A stretch of 64,000 nt of DNA from Liopterus haemorrhoidalis (lineage: Eukaryota > Arthropoda > Insecta > Coleoptera > Dytiscidae): NCBI GenBank assembly GCA_963971575.1, contig OZ020620.1, positions 34,921,992-34,985,991 on the forward strand, read 5' to 3'. Under the pieces are notes generated by a model that saw only the letters and a list, made by a program, of their open reading frames with translations, was not told the origin of the DNA and ran no database searches. Positions 21,351-32,548 of this stretch are shown piece by piece. Made by a program: the position numbers and the translations under genes. Positions within the stretch are counted from its first letter, which is position 1. Each line of letters starts with the position of its first letter.

Positions 21351-21780
21351 ACAATGTGTTAAAAAATATATTAAAGACGGCAGAGGCGTTAAACAAGCTT
21401 ACATGGGTTCTGGGAAACATGCGAACTAATTTCAAAAATTCTAAGCGCGACTGGTTTCGAACAATCAGAATGTCCAATACACTCTGTTAGGGTTAGGGTA
21501 GATCGCGGTTAAGTTTGTATATTAAAAGTAGATCGCGTGAAAAATTAGTGAGTACCACTGCTATATACTATATTAAATTGAATGCTCCCATTACAATTAC
21601 AAAGCTATCAAAGTAAAAGATTGGATTGTAAAAAGATGGTTAAAGTTTGGAACAGGGGCAGTGGGGAACAGTGAGTAGTGTCGGGTTTACCTACAACCAA
21701 CGCTCATATTTCACATATCTATTCGGATAAACATTCTTTTAAGACTCTTACTCGAAACTCTATACTCGAATATTTATTTA

Positions 21781-22376
21781 TGGCTGGTTTATACAACTTA
21801 GCTATAATTTTGCTTAGCCGTAACTGAGAAGTACCTTATCCATAAGTTTTTAACGATCCCCAGAACGAAAGTATTGGGTTTATACAACCTTTTCCTTAAC
21901 TTTTCCTTAATCTCGATCGTCAGCCGCAGCCAATGAAATGCGCTGTTTAGAGTTTGCGCAATTCCGAGTAAACATCGTAAACCTAACCTTTATTCTAAAC
22001 GTCAATTGCGACTTTTGGAAGCTATTTTATTAAAATGAATAATGAGCAAATTATTGTAATATTCCTTTACACTGACTTGGCAGCATCTGCCGTTCTCGTG
22101 TCATCTTTATTATTTCACAAAAATAAAGTTCGTTGCCTATTTCATAACAGTCATATTATCGCGCATGCGCTGTTCAGTGATTTAGCCGTAATTTAACCAC
22201 GAAAGTTGAAATGTTGGGAACTTTCAAGGTTACGGAATTCTTATTGCTAAGGTCTGCTTATGGATAAATTACGGCTAAGGTTGTATAAACGTACATAGGT
22301 GTTTTGTATAGTTTATCTTATACGGGTTAGGGATAAGGTAAGAAAAAGTTACTGTTAAGGTTGTATAAACGGGCCA
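21781..22376. mobile_element. PIF/Harbinger-like MITE with TTA duplication
   Basis: Inverted ends tggctggtttatacaac and gttgtataaacgggcca are flanked by TTA (21778-21780 and 22377-22379). A second pair of internal words (ggtttatacaac, gttgtataaac) repeats near each end. Non-coding. Confidence 0.78.
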
Positions 22377-22610
22377 TTAATCTTACTGACTCCTGATTTG
22401 TTTTTGGATTATTCTTTAACATATCTTTAATTATCTAGCTTTATTTTGGAAAAATACTGTATTCACTTCGAATTGGTAGAAAATATAACTAGGCACCCAG
22501 AGAAGCAGTTACTAAATTAATGTTGGTAGGAAAAAGATAAAAGAAGAAAAGTTTCGTGAAAAAAAATTTTTTCGTGAAACAGTTTAAGTTTTTTCTAATG
22601 CGTTTTAAAA

Positions 22611-23293
22611 ATGAGTGACATTAATTTCGAGCAACGGTGTGCTATCAGGTTTTGCTTTAGACTTGGGCACAGTGCAACAGAAATTTTTACAAAACTTCAG
22701 CAGGACTACAGAGGCAGTGTTTTATCAAGAATCCAGTTTTTTTTTTTTTTTTTTTGTAGTTGAATGCATTTTCAGAAGGAAGTGAGTTGATTGAAGATGA
22801 ATCACGCAGCGGAAGGCCTTCATCTTCAAGAACCGATGAAAATGTCAACAGAATCCGGGATCTTGTGGGTTCAGATCATCAGTTGACAGTCAAAATGATC
22901 GGAGAAGAGTTGAATTTGACTCACACAACCGTTCATCAGATTTTGACCATTGAATTGGAGATGAGCAACATACCAATTTCAATAACCGAGTTTTTAGCCA
23001 GTAAAAACATTCCTGTGGCTCCTTATTTGCCTGACTTGAGTCCTTGTGATTTTTTCCTCTTCCCAAGATTAAAAAATCACCTCAAGGGACGTAATTTTGG
23101 GACACTCGAAAACATTCAAACGTCCGTAACCGACCAGCTGAAAGCTATTCCAGTATCCGAGTTCCAGCACTGCTATGAGGATTGGAAGAACTATCTCCAG
23201 CGCTGTGTGGCTTCTCAAGGAAGTTATTTTGAGGAAGACAAATTGAATTGTAATTCTATTCGAATAAAAAAAAAAAATAGTCCGGTTATTTAA
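22611..23293 (+). pseudogene. mariner transposase, internally deleted
   Basis: Starts MSDINFEQRCAIRFCFRLGH...LQQDYRGSVLSR, breaks at a T18 run (22738-22755), then runs open as AFSEGSELIEDESRSGRPSS...TTVHQIL. It jumps directly to ITEFLASKNIPVAPYLPDLSPCDFFLFPRLKNHLKG and ends with CVASQGSYFEEDK. The region between the HTH domain and the DDD C-terminal part is deleted, removing at least the first catalytic Asp and the NARPH motif. The 3' terminal repeat is at 23279-23303. This copy is the best template of the family in the window. Confidence 0.88.
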
Positions 23294-23499
23294 TTTACAC
23301 ACCCCATATATCATGTTTTTGCAGCAACCCTACGATATATTATACGAAATGTTTCTCCCACAGCTCTATGTTGTTCACTTTAAAATAAACTTATTTAAAC
23401 AGTTTGATTTTATGAATAGCCCCGTTTTCTATTATATCACATAACCAAATGCCTAGTGAATATCGTTTTGGTTGTTTTAAATTTGTCCAATTGTTTCAG

Positions 23500-23591
23500 A
23501 TGGAGGTCGTTTTCATCCCTTATTCCGTAGTTGTCGACTGGAGCATGTAAACCCCCATCTCGTGGTAACTTTTCGAAATGTTTCAATCAAG
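23500..23591 (+). CDS. hig: Internal exon of a Hikaru genki-like gene (first half of Sushi module)
   Basis: A 92-nt exon bounded by acceptor ttgtttcag and donor AAG|gtaagtg. Read from phase 1 it encodes GGRFHPLFRSC, then RLEHVNPHLVVTFRNVSIK, with no stop, and ends in phase 0. The next recognised exon starts in phase 0, 33.8 kb downstream. Joined, the SC cysteine here becomes the first cysteine of a four-cysteine Sushi/CCP module completed by exon 57437-57599. In Drosophila Hikaru genki is a secreted protein of the synaptic cleft with Ig and CCP domains. The identity is inferred mainly from the exon at 61860-62033. The exon encoding the signal peptide is not in view and presumably lies upstream of this window. 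Confidence 0.68.
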
Positions 23592-23881
23592 GTAAGTGAA
23601 TATTTGCTAAAAATCTTCTATCTTAGCATTTTATCTCGCGATAAACGTGTAATGTTTCCGAAACGCAAAGAGGGAATCGTTTCAGGCGAGATAACAAACA
23701 ATAGCTAACGCAAGAAAAAATGCTTCAACGTAGTATATACGCTTCAACGCTAAAATATAGTTTGAAAATTGTCTTTAAAAAATAATGCAAAAATAAAATT
23801 ATTAACTGGATTTCTGTGTCGTTTTGGGCACAATCTTGCCAACTTAGCAGATTTTCTACTAAACCTGATAGAATTAGGTTA

Positions 23882-25085
23882 GTACAGGAAATGAAGCTCA
23901 AAAAATGACAAAACCTCGCAATTTTTTCGTCCAGCATCGATTTGGATAAAAATTTGGAATTAGGCTCATTTCACCCTCTAGTTCATTTTCTACATTGGGC
24001 TTTTCAAGAGCTATAAGACTATGTAAATTAAATTCCTTATCATCCCTTAGTTTTTAAATGGGGTGAGTGGCTCGAATAAGGTGGTGTTCGCTTGTAAATA
24101 GAGGTTTTAAACGGCTATATCTCGCCAAATATTCACTGTATAGAAAATATATGCACAGGGAAATTTAAGTCATTAAAAAAGCTACAATTTAGTGCTCTAT
24201 CATTTTTTTCGTATCTCCAGTAATTTCGGAGATATTTTGAAGAAAAGGGTGAAAAATACGAAATCGCAAAAAATCGTTTTTTCTTTAAACTCCAATTTTT
24301 CTAAAATTAGGCATTTTAAATTGGTCAAACTTCTTGGGTGTACTGAAAATACATATATGAAGAGAACCACAGAAGGGTGAGGATCAATTTTAATTGGGGG
24401 GTAAATAGGGGGTTGTTTTCACTGATTTTTTCGTAGAAAAAAGTAGGTACCGATCTTATTTTGATCATAAGTCGATTAATTTTTATGCTAGAGACTTTTT
24501 TTTGTTTTGTTTGAAGGTCTAATCAAATAATTTAAAAAAGATTCAATGAGTTTTCCTCGAAAAATTCAAATTTTTCCTATTATTTGACTTTGAATCTTTC
24601 AAATTATGCATTTGGCGAAAAAAAGTTAACCATTAACATGCCGTATCTCGGTTCGTATTGGTCGTAGAAAAATAATAAAAAAAGGATTTTGTATGTTTTT
24701 TAAAAGCTAGAATTTTGCTTTCTACAGTTTTGTTGATAAAATGCATATTTTTCGAGTTATTCGCAAAAAACTTTTTAAAAACATCGATTTTTTTGTCGAA
24801 AAACTGTTACTTTCAACCGCGAATAACTCAAAAAATATTAGTTTTACGAAGAAAACGTAAACAACATTTTCTTCTTAGAATTACTTTTCCCATCGATTCC
24901 TATAGTTAAAATGTAGTAAAAAATTTCCACTCCCGAGATGGGGTGGCTACCACCCCCAAGGTTTTTGCGTACCCCGGCATGATGTAGAAAATGATCCTTG
25001 GGCTATTCCCTACCTTCTGTGAAAATTTCACGTAATTCCATGCTGGACGAAAAAATTGCGAGCCAAAATGCTTCATTTCCTGTAC
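23882..25085. mobile_element. 1.2-kb TIR element, non-coding
   Basis: Ends are inverted over ~50 bp: gtacaggaaatgaag...cgcaattttttcgtccagcat on the left, and its complement (atgctggacgaaaaaattgc...catttcctgtac) on the right. A ~10-bp indel lies within the repeat. TA at 23880-23881 and 25086-25087 may be the duplication. The interior is AT-rich with many cgaaaaa/tttttcg words and no transposase. Superfamily not assigned. Confidence 0.75.
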
Positions 25086-25130
25086 TAGGTGTGGATTTGG
25101 TGACAGTGATCTGGTATAACGTCACTTATA

Positions 25131-26104
25131 TGTCTGTCAGTCTGTTCGGTAAAAATTGTAGCCAAACGGCTAAACCTAGAGAGTTGAAATTTGGCATGCT
25201 TATACAACTCTTTGACCCGCACATAGGAAAAATACTAAAACATCTAAAAAACATATCCCCCTAAAATATAAACAATAATCTGCTCATCGAAAAAAATATA
25301 TATTTGTTTTAAATTCTAAGTAGGATATCAAATGAAAGCGCTTAGTATGTGGATTAACGATCAAAATTTTATTTTTGCAACATAAATTATATTGACGCTA
25401 TTTTTACAAAAATTGTGCAAAAATTATTTTGTCCCACACCCTGTAGCCCAGATGGTTTAAACTAAAAATCTGAAAAAATTCTAAGTAATGTACATTTGTG
25501 TCAACCGGAATAGTACAACAGGAATTTTTGATCAGATTATGTTTTCGGAAAATAACACATTTTTTGTGTTTTTTGCTTGACCATGTAAAATATTTAATAA
25601 TTTATGTAAGAATGTAAACCAACATGCTTTCATGGTGTAATGGTTAGAGCTCTCGCGTTCTAATTTGCAAACTAGGGTTCCGGGCTCCATACAATTTAAC
25701 TTTTTCTGTTTTTTGTTTTAGCATTTTTATTTTGTATAAATTATTTTTTCAAAATTCTAGTTATATTTGTGCAAATGTTGCATTTATTTTTTAAAAGCGT
25801 AAATTTAATAACCAGTGGAAATTGTTGAAATTGAATACACGAAATCATAGGGGCGGAGTTATGACTGAAAACAACTAATGGAAGCCATAGGCGCAATTAT
25901 CAAAATCTTAATGAACCTTGCTATATAAAAAATACTGCACGTATTTAGAAACCTAAATAATGTTATTAAGCATTCTAATTAAAATTAACAAAAAAAAATA
26001 TATATTTTAACATAAAATTTGTTTTGGCATCCCAAATAATCATCATTCACTTAGTAAATACCTGCGAAACCCTGAAACGTGTGAAAATTCCCACTTCACA
26101 TCAA
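25131..26104 (+). mobile_element. Family A element, array reduced
   Basis: Begins in the remains of the GTCY array (tgtctgtcagtctgttcggt) and then follows the conserved body (ctaaacctagagagttgaaa...). The tRNA-like core at 25629-25690 has an A-box-like tggtgtaatggttagagc and a B-box-like gggttccgggctcc. It ends at aaccctgaaacgtgtgaaaa...cacttcacatcaa. Non-coding. Confidence 0.8.
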
Positions 26105-26165
26105 TTTTTTTAATTCAGGACTAAATTATGGCTAATAAGGTTATGAATTTTTTGTATTTATGGCT

Positions 26166-26274
26166 AAGTTAGTGTGTAAGCTACAATTTCTACCGAGCAG
26201 ACAGACAGATACATGAGTGACGTTTTAAGGTTTTTTTTTGTGGTCATACCTACAAAATCCTAAAAACGGATACA
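26166..26274 (-). repeat. Family A 5'-end fragment
   Basis: Short match to the array end of family A: caatttctaccgagcagaca...ggtcatacctacaaaatccta. It is the same region as in the fragment at 45370-45556. Confidence 0.7.
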
Positions 26275-27580
26275 AGAAAAAATCATTTTACTCCTTCGAG
26301 ATAATTTAAAAATATCATAAAAAATAGGGGCGCCACACAAGAAGTCTGCCAGGGGCGCGAAATTACCTTAGACCGGCCTTAAGTAAGTTGCTTACCTGCC
26401 GTCAAGTCAATTCACAATATTCCTGGATACTGTATACCCCCTATACAGAAATGAAACAAATTTATAAAAAATAATTTTTAATATTTTTATTTTCCAACTT
26501 TACAAATAGAAAAAAATCATACTCCATACACACTTATATATAAGCTGGTCACTCTAAAAGGATACTTTTAGAATAACCAGGATTTAAAATTATAAGGAAT
26601 ACAATATATACATACAATATATACAGTAACAATTGAATATAAAAGACAGACAAATTTAAATAAAATTCAGTAAAAGAGACAAGTGATGTATGTTTTTTAA
26701 AATAGGGGTTAATATTTTTTTTTACTATGAAAGGGTTCTCGAACTTAAGTTTAACAACCACTGATTGTTGTAGCCAAAAATTTCGAATGACTGCACAGAA
26801 AATAAAAATAGATATTTATGCAAGAATTAAGAAAAAGTGATTTTTCTGTACCAGGCGAGAGATTTTTTAACGAGTCTTGGATCAAAACCACGCCTTGTAC
26901 GGAAAAGTACACTTTTCCTACATGGTTCACATATTTTTTTTCTACTACCGTTTAAAAGAGTAACCAATACCACTATTCTGAACATTTTAACACAGCTGTA
27001 ATGTTACAAACTTGGCAAATTTGGCCTGTTATAGGACTGGGTCTTTGAGTGTTACACCGCCATTAGAAATATTATATTTTATTTAGAATAGAGCTACAAA
27101 AAGTATTTTAAAATTTTTGAATTTCTCATTTTGATGTTTTTTTTTCTGTTAAAAAATTGAATATTGGAACCTAGATAGTGATTTTGTATAATAAAGTTTT
27201 TTTATTGTAATAATTAATTTACTTTACCGCACTTGTGCAGTAAATTTTTTTCCACCCTTCAAATTCAACTTTTTTTCATGTGATAACTTTTTCAAACGGT
27301 AGAAAAATAGAATATTAAACACCAAGGAAGAAAAGTGCATGTTTATTCATGCGGTGTAAAATTGTAAAACGAGGTGAAGCCGAGTGCTGCAATACACCAA
27401 GAGAAAATGCACTCTCTCACGAGATGTATATATTATTTTTTGCACAACCAAAATAAAACAAAAATTATAAATTAGAATACAATAGTTACCTTTGATTGGA
27501 TTTATTGTTTTTGACAAAATAGACAGAAAACAAAATGTGTGATTGATGGAAACATTTTTACTTCCACTGTAAAAGTACAC
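26275..27580. other. AT-rich intronic sequence, nothing recognised
   Basis: Contains the recurring word gaaaagtacacttttcc, but no exon with supporting splice sites and no transposon ends. Confidence 0.45.
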
Positions 27581-27584
27581 TTTT

Positions 27585-27722
27585 TTCCCTAGGGAGTAAA
27601 AATACCACTTTTCTTCCTAGGAAGTAAAGGTGTCACTTTTCTCCACAGAGCGTAAGTTTCACTTTTTCTCCCTAGGGAGTGAAGGTGCCACTTATTCTCC
27701 CTAGGGAGTAAAAGTGCAACTA
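27585..27722. repeat. ~30-bp minisatellite with ccctaggg palindrome
   Basis: About five diverged units of the form cacttttctccctagggagtaaaggtgc, each centred on a cctagg palindrome. It lies ~100 bp beyond the 3' end of the LRR gene. Confidence 0.8.
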
Positions 27723-27821
27723 ATCCCTCTTTTGAGGGTGTAAAAAAGGACAGGTCGGAAAAAGAAATTTTTAATGAAAAATTTACACTTAATTTTTGTC
27801 TGTCAATTTTTAAAACAATAT

Positions 27822-28883
27822 TCACGGTCCATAACACTTTGAAACTTCATCGTAAATATCCTCTTTAACTTTTTCTAAACAACTGCAAACCTGATCTCTA
27901 TAAACCATAGGAGCAGTAGTTGTTTTAGCATACTGCCCTAAAACTTCTGGATCAACTAACTCAATACACTTATCACTTTTTTCTAAAACAATACACTTTG
28001 GTTTAGTCATTGGATCTCTTGGATAATATTCCAAAGACTTAGAAGGTCTCCATTGTTTAAGTTGTTGATAACATGGACACTGCCAAGGATTTCCACCAAT
28101 TCTTGGACGCATTGTTAGATGAATTTTATCCCTAAAAGTTCTGTAGAGAAAACTTAAATTGTTGTGGGATATATCAAAGAAGTCGATGGTGATGTTTCCA
28201 TCCATGAAGATGGTTGGACGAAGTTCTGTTAAGTTGTTATGGTCAAGACGAAGCATATAGAAATGGTTGGAATTTCCAAAAGTTAAATCACCGATCACTT
28301 TAAGCTTGTTGTGACTTAAGGAGATGCGATGGAGGTTGGAAAACTTTTTGAAAAAACTTTTTTCGATGACTTCTATCTTGTTTCCAGTTAAATCTAACTC
28401 TTCCAGGTTTGCGGCATTGGAAAACCACTTAGGGTCTATTTTGGTGAGTTCGTTGCATGTTAAATATATTCTTCTAACTTCTTTTCCAAAGCTTCCTTCT
28501 TCTACTTTCGTGATTTCGTTGTCTTCGAGGTCGATGTCTTTTACTGGAACATTGCTGAGAGCATCTTTCGTGATTGTGTCGATTCTGTTGCTACTTAAAT
28601 TGATTTCGTATATTTTTGGGAGTTTTTTGAAGGTTGGTACTCTTTTTTGTTCCACATTATTGATGAAAAGGTGAGTTAAATGGGGTAGATCAGTTACAAG
28701 ACCAATTTGAACTTCACCAGGAATGTAATAATTTACGTATAATTCATGATCTGGGAATTTAAAAGTTTTACTTGATAATTCATCACCTGTTATATTGAAT
28801 GGGGGGTCTCTACTATCTTCTCTGTATATAACAGTCCCCCCAGAAAACACTAATAAATTCACCAACACTAAAAACACGTACAT
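27822..28883 (-). CDS. Secreted leucine-rich-repeat protein, intact nested gene
   Basis: A 353-aa intronless ORF within the large hig intron, on the opposite strand. It begins with a signal peptide (MYVFLVLVNLLVFSGG). A ~70-residue N-terminal region follows, then about eight LRRs (~residues 85-265) in the classic LxxLxLxxNxL pattern, e.g. IYEINLSSNRIDTI, LEELDLTGNKIEVI, LHRISLSHNKLKVI and FYMLRLDHNNLTEL. A C-terminal cap NPWQCPCYQQLKQW resembles an LRRCT. Several N-glycosylation sequons (NITG, NLTE, NITI, NLSF) and extra C-terminal cysteines fit an extracellular protein. There is no transmembrane segment after the LRRs, so it is probably secreted. The long open frame amid decayed transposons implies selection or recent origin. 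The start is the first ATG, preceded by an AT-rich leader with tatataa at 28942-28948. I cannot name an orthologue; the ligand is unknown. Confidence 0.88.
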   Translation of the reverse strand: MYVFLVLVNLLVFSGGTVIYREDSRDPPFNITGDELSSKTFKFPDHELYVNYYIPGEVQIGLVTDLPHLTHLFINNVEQKRVPTFKKLPKIYEINLSSNRIDTITKDALSNVPVKDIDLEDNEITKVEEGSFGKEVRRIYLTCNELTKIDPKWFSNAANLEELDLTGNKIEVIEKSFFKKFSNLHRISLSHNKLKVIGDLTFGNSNHFYMLRLDHNNLTELRPTIFMDGNITIDFFDISHNNLSFLYRTFRDKIHLTMRPRIGGNPWQCPCYQQLKQWRPSKSLEYYPRDPMTKPKCIVLEKSDKCIELVDPEVLGQYAKTTTAPMVYRDQVCSCLEKVKEDIYDEVSKCYGP

Positions 28884-28941
28884 GTTGGATGTTAAACTGA
28901 ATTTATTTTGTGTCGTTCATTCTATTTAACACTCTAGCTTA

Positions 28942-28948
28942 TTATATA
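28942..28948 (-). promoter_or_regulatory. Possible TATA box of the LRR gene
   Basis: TATATAA on the minus strand, ~60 nt upstream of the LRR start codon. An initiator-like tcagt occurs at 28900-28896, but the 50-bp spacing is longer than the usual ~30, so another start site may be used. Such motifs are frequent in AT-rich DNA. Confidence 0.3.
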
Positions 28949-29923
28949 AATATCTTTTGTATTTTTGTTATGTTGGCAATTGTTTAGGACTGTTTACATA
29001 TAAGATAATTATGTTACCTAATGTTTAAAGCCCAGAATTTTTGGCAGTTGTTTACTCTAATTATACATTGTTCCCAAAATGTATAAAAAAATTTAAAATC
29101 CTTAATTAGCACGAAAAAATTTGGAATTTTTTATGAGTGATTTTGGAAATGTAAATATGTTTAAAATGAAGTGTTTGTGTGTGTGTATGTATGTGTCACA
29201 AATTTAATAATAACAAAAAAAAATCAGTTGTTACCACCACAGGACCGCCATCACAAAGTACTTGTATAAAATACATTCTAGCAGCAGAGTAGAAATAACT
29301 TCCTAATATTTTCTAACAGAGATATTATTTATCATAACCATGGAAACGTTACATATAAGTATGAAAAAATAGATACTTAAAATAAATTTCGAATTTTTTT
29401 TATAAAATTTTTCGTTTTATCAAAAAATGTCTCAAATAAAAGTTGTTAGTTGTTGTTTGTATAGCAACTTTTGTTAAATAATTTTTTTCGAAATATTTTT
29501 ATGTTATAAAATATTCGCAAAAATCTTAAAATCAACACGAGTAAACTCTCATTTTTAGTCAATCGATTTTTACCAAAAGTTCATCAACTCGTGCCATTGA
29601 TGTCAGAAGCTTAAATATGAAGTTTCATAAAAATCCTTTTAGCCGAAGACAGACGGACGGACGGACGGACGGACAGACAGACCGACAGACCGACAGACCG
29701 ACAGACCGACAGACCGACAGACCGACAGACCGACAGACCGACAGACCGACAGACCGACAGACCGACAGACCGACAGACCGACAGACCGACAGACCGACAG
29801 ACCGACAGACCGACAGACATCATTCTAAAAATAGTCGAAACGTTATGTAGGGACCTCAATTCGTGGAGATCCATCGAAATCTAGAAATATCAAAATCGAT
29901 ATATTCGCAATACCTCCCTCATA

Positions 29924-30487
29924 AAAGATGATCCAAATTGGACTCCGAGATTTGAATAGCGCGCCATTTTCGTTCAGTGAATGTTGGAAGTTTACATTTT
30001 TACAGTTGGTATCTAAACACACTGCAAATTCATCATGGCGCCGTATACTGTGCAGCAACGCATAAATATCGTGCAAGTTTATTATGAAAACAGGCAATCA
30101 AAATTTCCTGGTCATATTGTCTCTCAGAAGGGCGACATCAATTGGCCAGCGAGGTCTTGCGATCTAAGCCCGTTAGACTTTTTTCTCTGGGGCTATTTGA
30201 TGGGAAGGGTCTATGTCAACAAGCCTGCTGCGATTCCAGAACTAAAAGAGAACATCAGACGTGCAATTGCTGAAATCGAACCGCATTTATTGGAAACGAT
30301 TACGGAAAACTTCGCTAAAAGAATGGTATCATGTCAGCGGAGTCGTGGAGGGCATTTGGCCGACATCATATTTCATAAATAATTGCCAAGTCTGTACTTT
30401 ACGCTAATAATAATAAAATTCGGATTTTTCCAATATGATGTGTTTTATTCAAAAAAAAAATCCTAGAGTCCAAATTGGACCACCTTT
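29924..30487 (+). mobile_element. Internally deleted Tc1/mariner-type element with 22-bp TIRs
   Basis: Ends aaagatgatccaaattggac(tc) and its inverse (ga)gtccaaattggaccaccttt match at 20 of 22 positions. They are flanked by TA at 29922-29923 and 30488-30489. The interruption of a family B copy confirms the boundaries independently. It carries the deleted ORF at 30035-30382. Confidence 0.88.
30035..30382 (+). pseudogene. Tc1/mariner transposase with internal deletion (open 115-aa frame)
   Basis: The first ~22 residues, MAPYTVQQRINIVQVYYENR, are the beginning of the N-terminal DNA-binding domain. The frame then jumps to the C-terminal part of the DDE domain: INWPARSCDLSPLDFFLWGYL, KPAAIPELKENIRRAIAEI and CQRSRGGHLADIIFHK. 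More than half of a normal ~330-aa transposase, including the first two catalytic carboxylates, is missing. The frame stays open across the deletion, but the product cannot catalyse transposition. Confidence 0.88.
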
Positions 30488-30515
30488 TATATGTTGGCGA
30501 TCGGTAAAAACCCGT

Positions 30516-31290
30516 TTCCGTTATTTCGATAAAGCCCTAAAAGTTCGTAACAGTATTTATGGAAGACTACGTATATTTAGAGATTTAATATCTGTCAAAA
30601 CCACACAATATTATTGTTTAATAATGTTTATTTAATTATAATTAAATACAAAACAATTAATAATACAAACATACAAATTCAATCAAATATTTGTATCAAA
30701 ATACTAGTGACTAAATTAAATATTAATTTGTATTAGATTTGAATAGTAGAGTTAATTGTATTAAAAAGCAATAATGACTTGTTTGTCAATGTGTTTTTTT
30801 CATTTCTATATTTGCTGTAACCTCGAATAAAACACCTTACAAATACATAAAACCTTATAAATTAAACAACATTTAACAAAGAAATGAAAATATAAAAAAT
30901 AAAATGGAAAACTCTCAGTTCTGAATAAATTAATTTCAATAAAGCCACAATTAAATTTAAAAGCTGTTTTGTAATCCACAGAGAATTGAAAAGCTTTCGT
31001 GAAATCGTTTTACAAAATGAAAAACTAAAAATTCCATGTTACGAATAAAATTTCACATTGTAAATTATAATATTTTGACGCTTTCATTGGCGTACGTACT
31101 CTTCATCTTTTACTCCACAAGGAAGCATACGGTATCAAAAAGATTTTTTGACGTTTATTACTCATACATTCAGAACAAGAATGGACAAGTTTTTGGCAAA
31201 ATTGACTCTTTGCTCAAGGTGTCATTTTTAAATTCGATACTTTTTATCACTTATACAATGGCATATCGTTGTCGACTGAAGATCTCCAGT
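30516..31290. other. AT-rich intronic sequence, nothing recognised
   Basis: Between family B and the composite hAT. The short frame at 31036-31347 runs into the hAT terminus and has no recognisable domain. Confidence 0.45.
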
Positions 31291-31468
31291 CAGGGACGTA
31301 GCCAGGGGGGGGGGCATAGGGGGCATTCCCCCCCCAGGATAGTTTAAATCCTGGTTAGTTTACCTTATATAAAATATAATTTAGGTTGTTAGAAGTTTTC
31401 TTCACCAGAGGTGAAGAAAATTTATAAATTTACCGGACTTTATTTAATATACTACAAAAGAGCTAAAA

Positions 31469-32548
31469 CAGGGATCGGCAACCTACGGCTCAGGAGCCAC
31501 ATGCGGCTCTTTTAGAAAATGTTGTGGCTCTTTGAAAATTGGCTAGTTTTTATTTTAATATAATCTATTTTTTAATTTTCAACTTTTTGCCTGTATTATA
31601 CAGGTTTTGTATTTTTCAGAATGTTTTACGGTGCAATTCACGCCCGGTAATTCCTCGAGTTACTGCATATTCCCTTTTAGAAGAAGTTATTTTTTTCGAA
31701 AAAAAGTTATGTGTATTTGTGAATGATTTACGTGCAAAAACATTTTTACATTTTATTAATTTACAAAAACATGTTATTAATGCAATTTTTTGCACAAACT
31801 ATTGTTAACATGAAAGAAGCTTTTCGAGATAGATTTAAAGAGTTTAGAAAATATAAAGCTACACTAGATTTTTTGACAAAACCAATTGAAGTAGATATGT
31901 AGCAATTACATTTATCACCTTCAATTAGTTGATATGAAATCCAAAGGTTTATGGAATTATGTATTCTTAAAACTTAATTCTGAACTGGAAAATTTAGAAA
32001 GAAAAAAGTGAATTTTATCTTCCTAGCATAAGTGGACCGAAATTCGCAATCTTCAAAATGTAGATAAAGTTCTTTTCGAAGCTTGGAACCGTCTTCCAGA
32101 ATCGTTCATTCTCTTAAAAAATTATGCTTTTGGGCTACTGACAATTTTCGGATCCACATATTACTGTAAGCAAATCTTTTCACATATGAAATTAATAAAG
32201 AGTCAGTTAAGAAGTAATCTTACTGACCTGAAACTAGAGTGCTGCCTTAAGTTAAAGATTACTGAATAGGGGATATGGAAGTCTTATAGAACACTATACA
32301 GGAGCAATCGTCCCATTAACAAAATTATTATATTGTAATATACTGGCAACTACAATAGGTATCACAAACTAAATGTATAAGTAAATATTAATTTATTCTA
32401 ATACTTGATTATTTTAAAACAAATAAACAATTTTTACGTTTTTTTTCTTAAATATAGCATATATTTTTTAGCGGTTCTTCCATGTTATTGTGTTTTGTTT
32501 TTTCAATATAGATTTGGCTCTTTGTCACTGAAAGGTTGCCGACCTCTG
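31469..32548 (+). mobile_element. Inner hAT element (CAGGGATCGGCAACC) with transposase remnant
   Basis: Ends cagggatcggcaacctacgg and aggttgccgacctctg are inverted. The flanks agctaaaa (31461-31468) and acctagaa (32549-32556) are a decayed 8-bp duplication. In copy 2 it is perfect (acctagaa twice). The termini recall Charlie-type hATs. Confidence 0.85.
32147..32269 (+). pseudogene. hAT transposase C-terminal dimerisation domain fragment
   Basis: The frame FGSTYYCKQIFSHMKLIKS, then QLRSNLTDLKLECCLKLKIT before a stop, is the hAT C-terminal (hATC) signature (S-x-Y-C-x-x-x-F-S-x-M-K...LTDxxL). Upstream fragments (DKVLFEAWNRLPES near 32070-32105) belong to the same protein but are frame-broken. 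Residual similarity suggests the GTF2IRD2/Charlie-like branch. Confidence 0.75.

Larger units (their letters stand above)
20103..21560. mobile_element. hAT-type element composed largely of tandem repeats
   Basis: Termini cagtggtgcgattcac and gtgagtaccactg are imperfect inverted repeats flanked by a perfect 8-bp duplication ctatatac (20095-20102, 21561-21568). No transposase. The interior carries three separate tandem arrays (15-bp, 89-bp and 141-bp units), listed separately. Confidence 0.85.
29215..30510 (-). mobile_element. Family B element interrupted by a Tc1/mariner element
   Basis: Read on the minus strand, the 5' end is at ~30510 (accgatcgccaacatataa). It is interrupted at a TA by the element 29924-30487. 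It resumes at 29921 with gagggaggtattg, followed by a (GACC/GACA) array at 29647-29819, the body, and the terminal hairpin region near 29225 (ttaccaccacagg). The array has a regular 8-bp higher-order unit (gacagacc). Confidence 0.8.

Noticed and set aside
28324..28674. 116-aa plus-strand frame
   Set aside because: Antisense shadow of the LRR gene.
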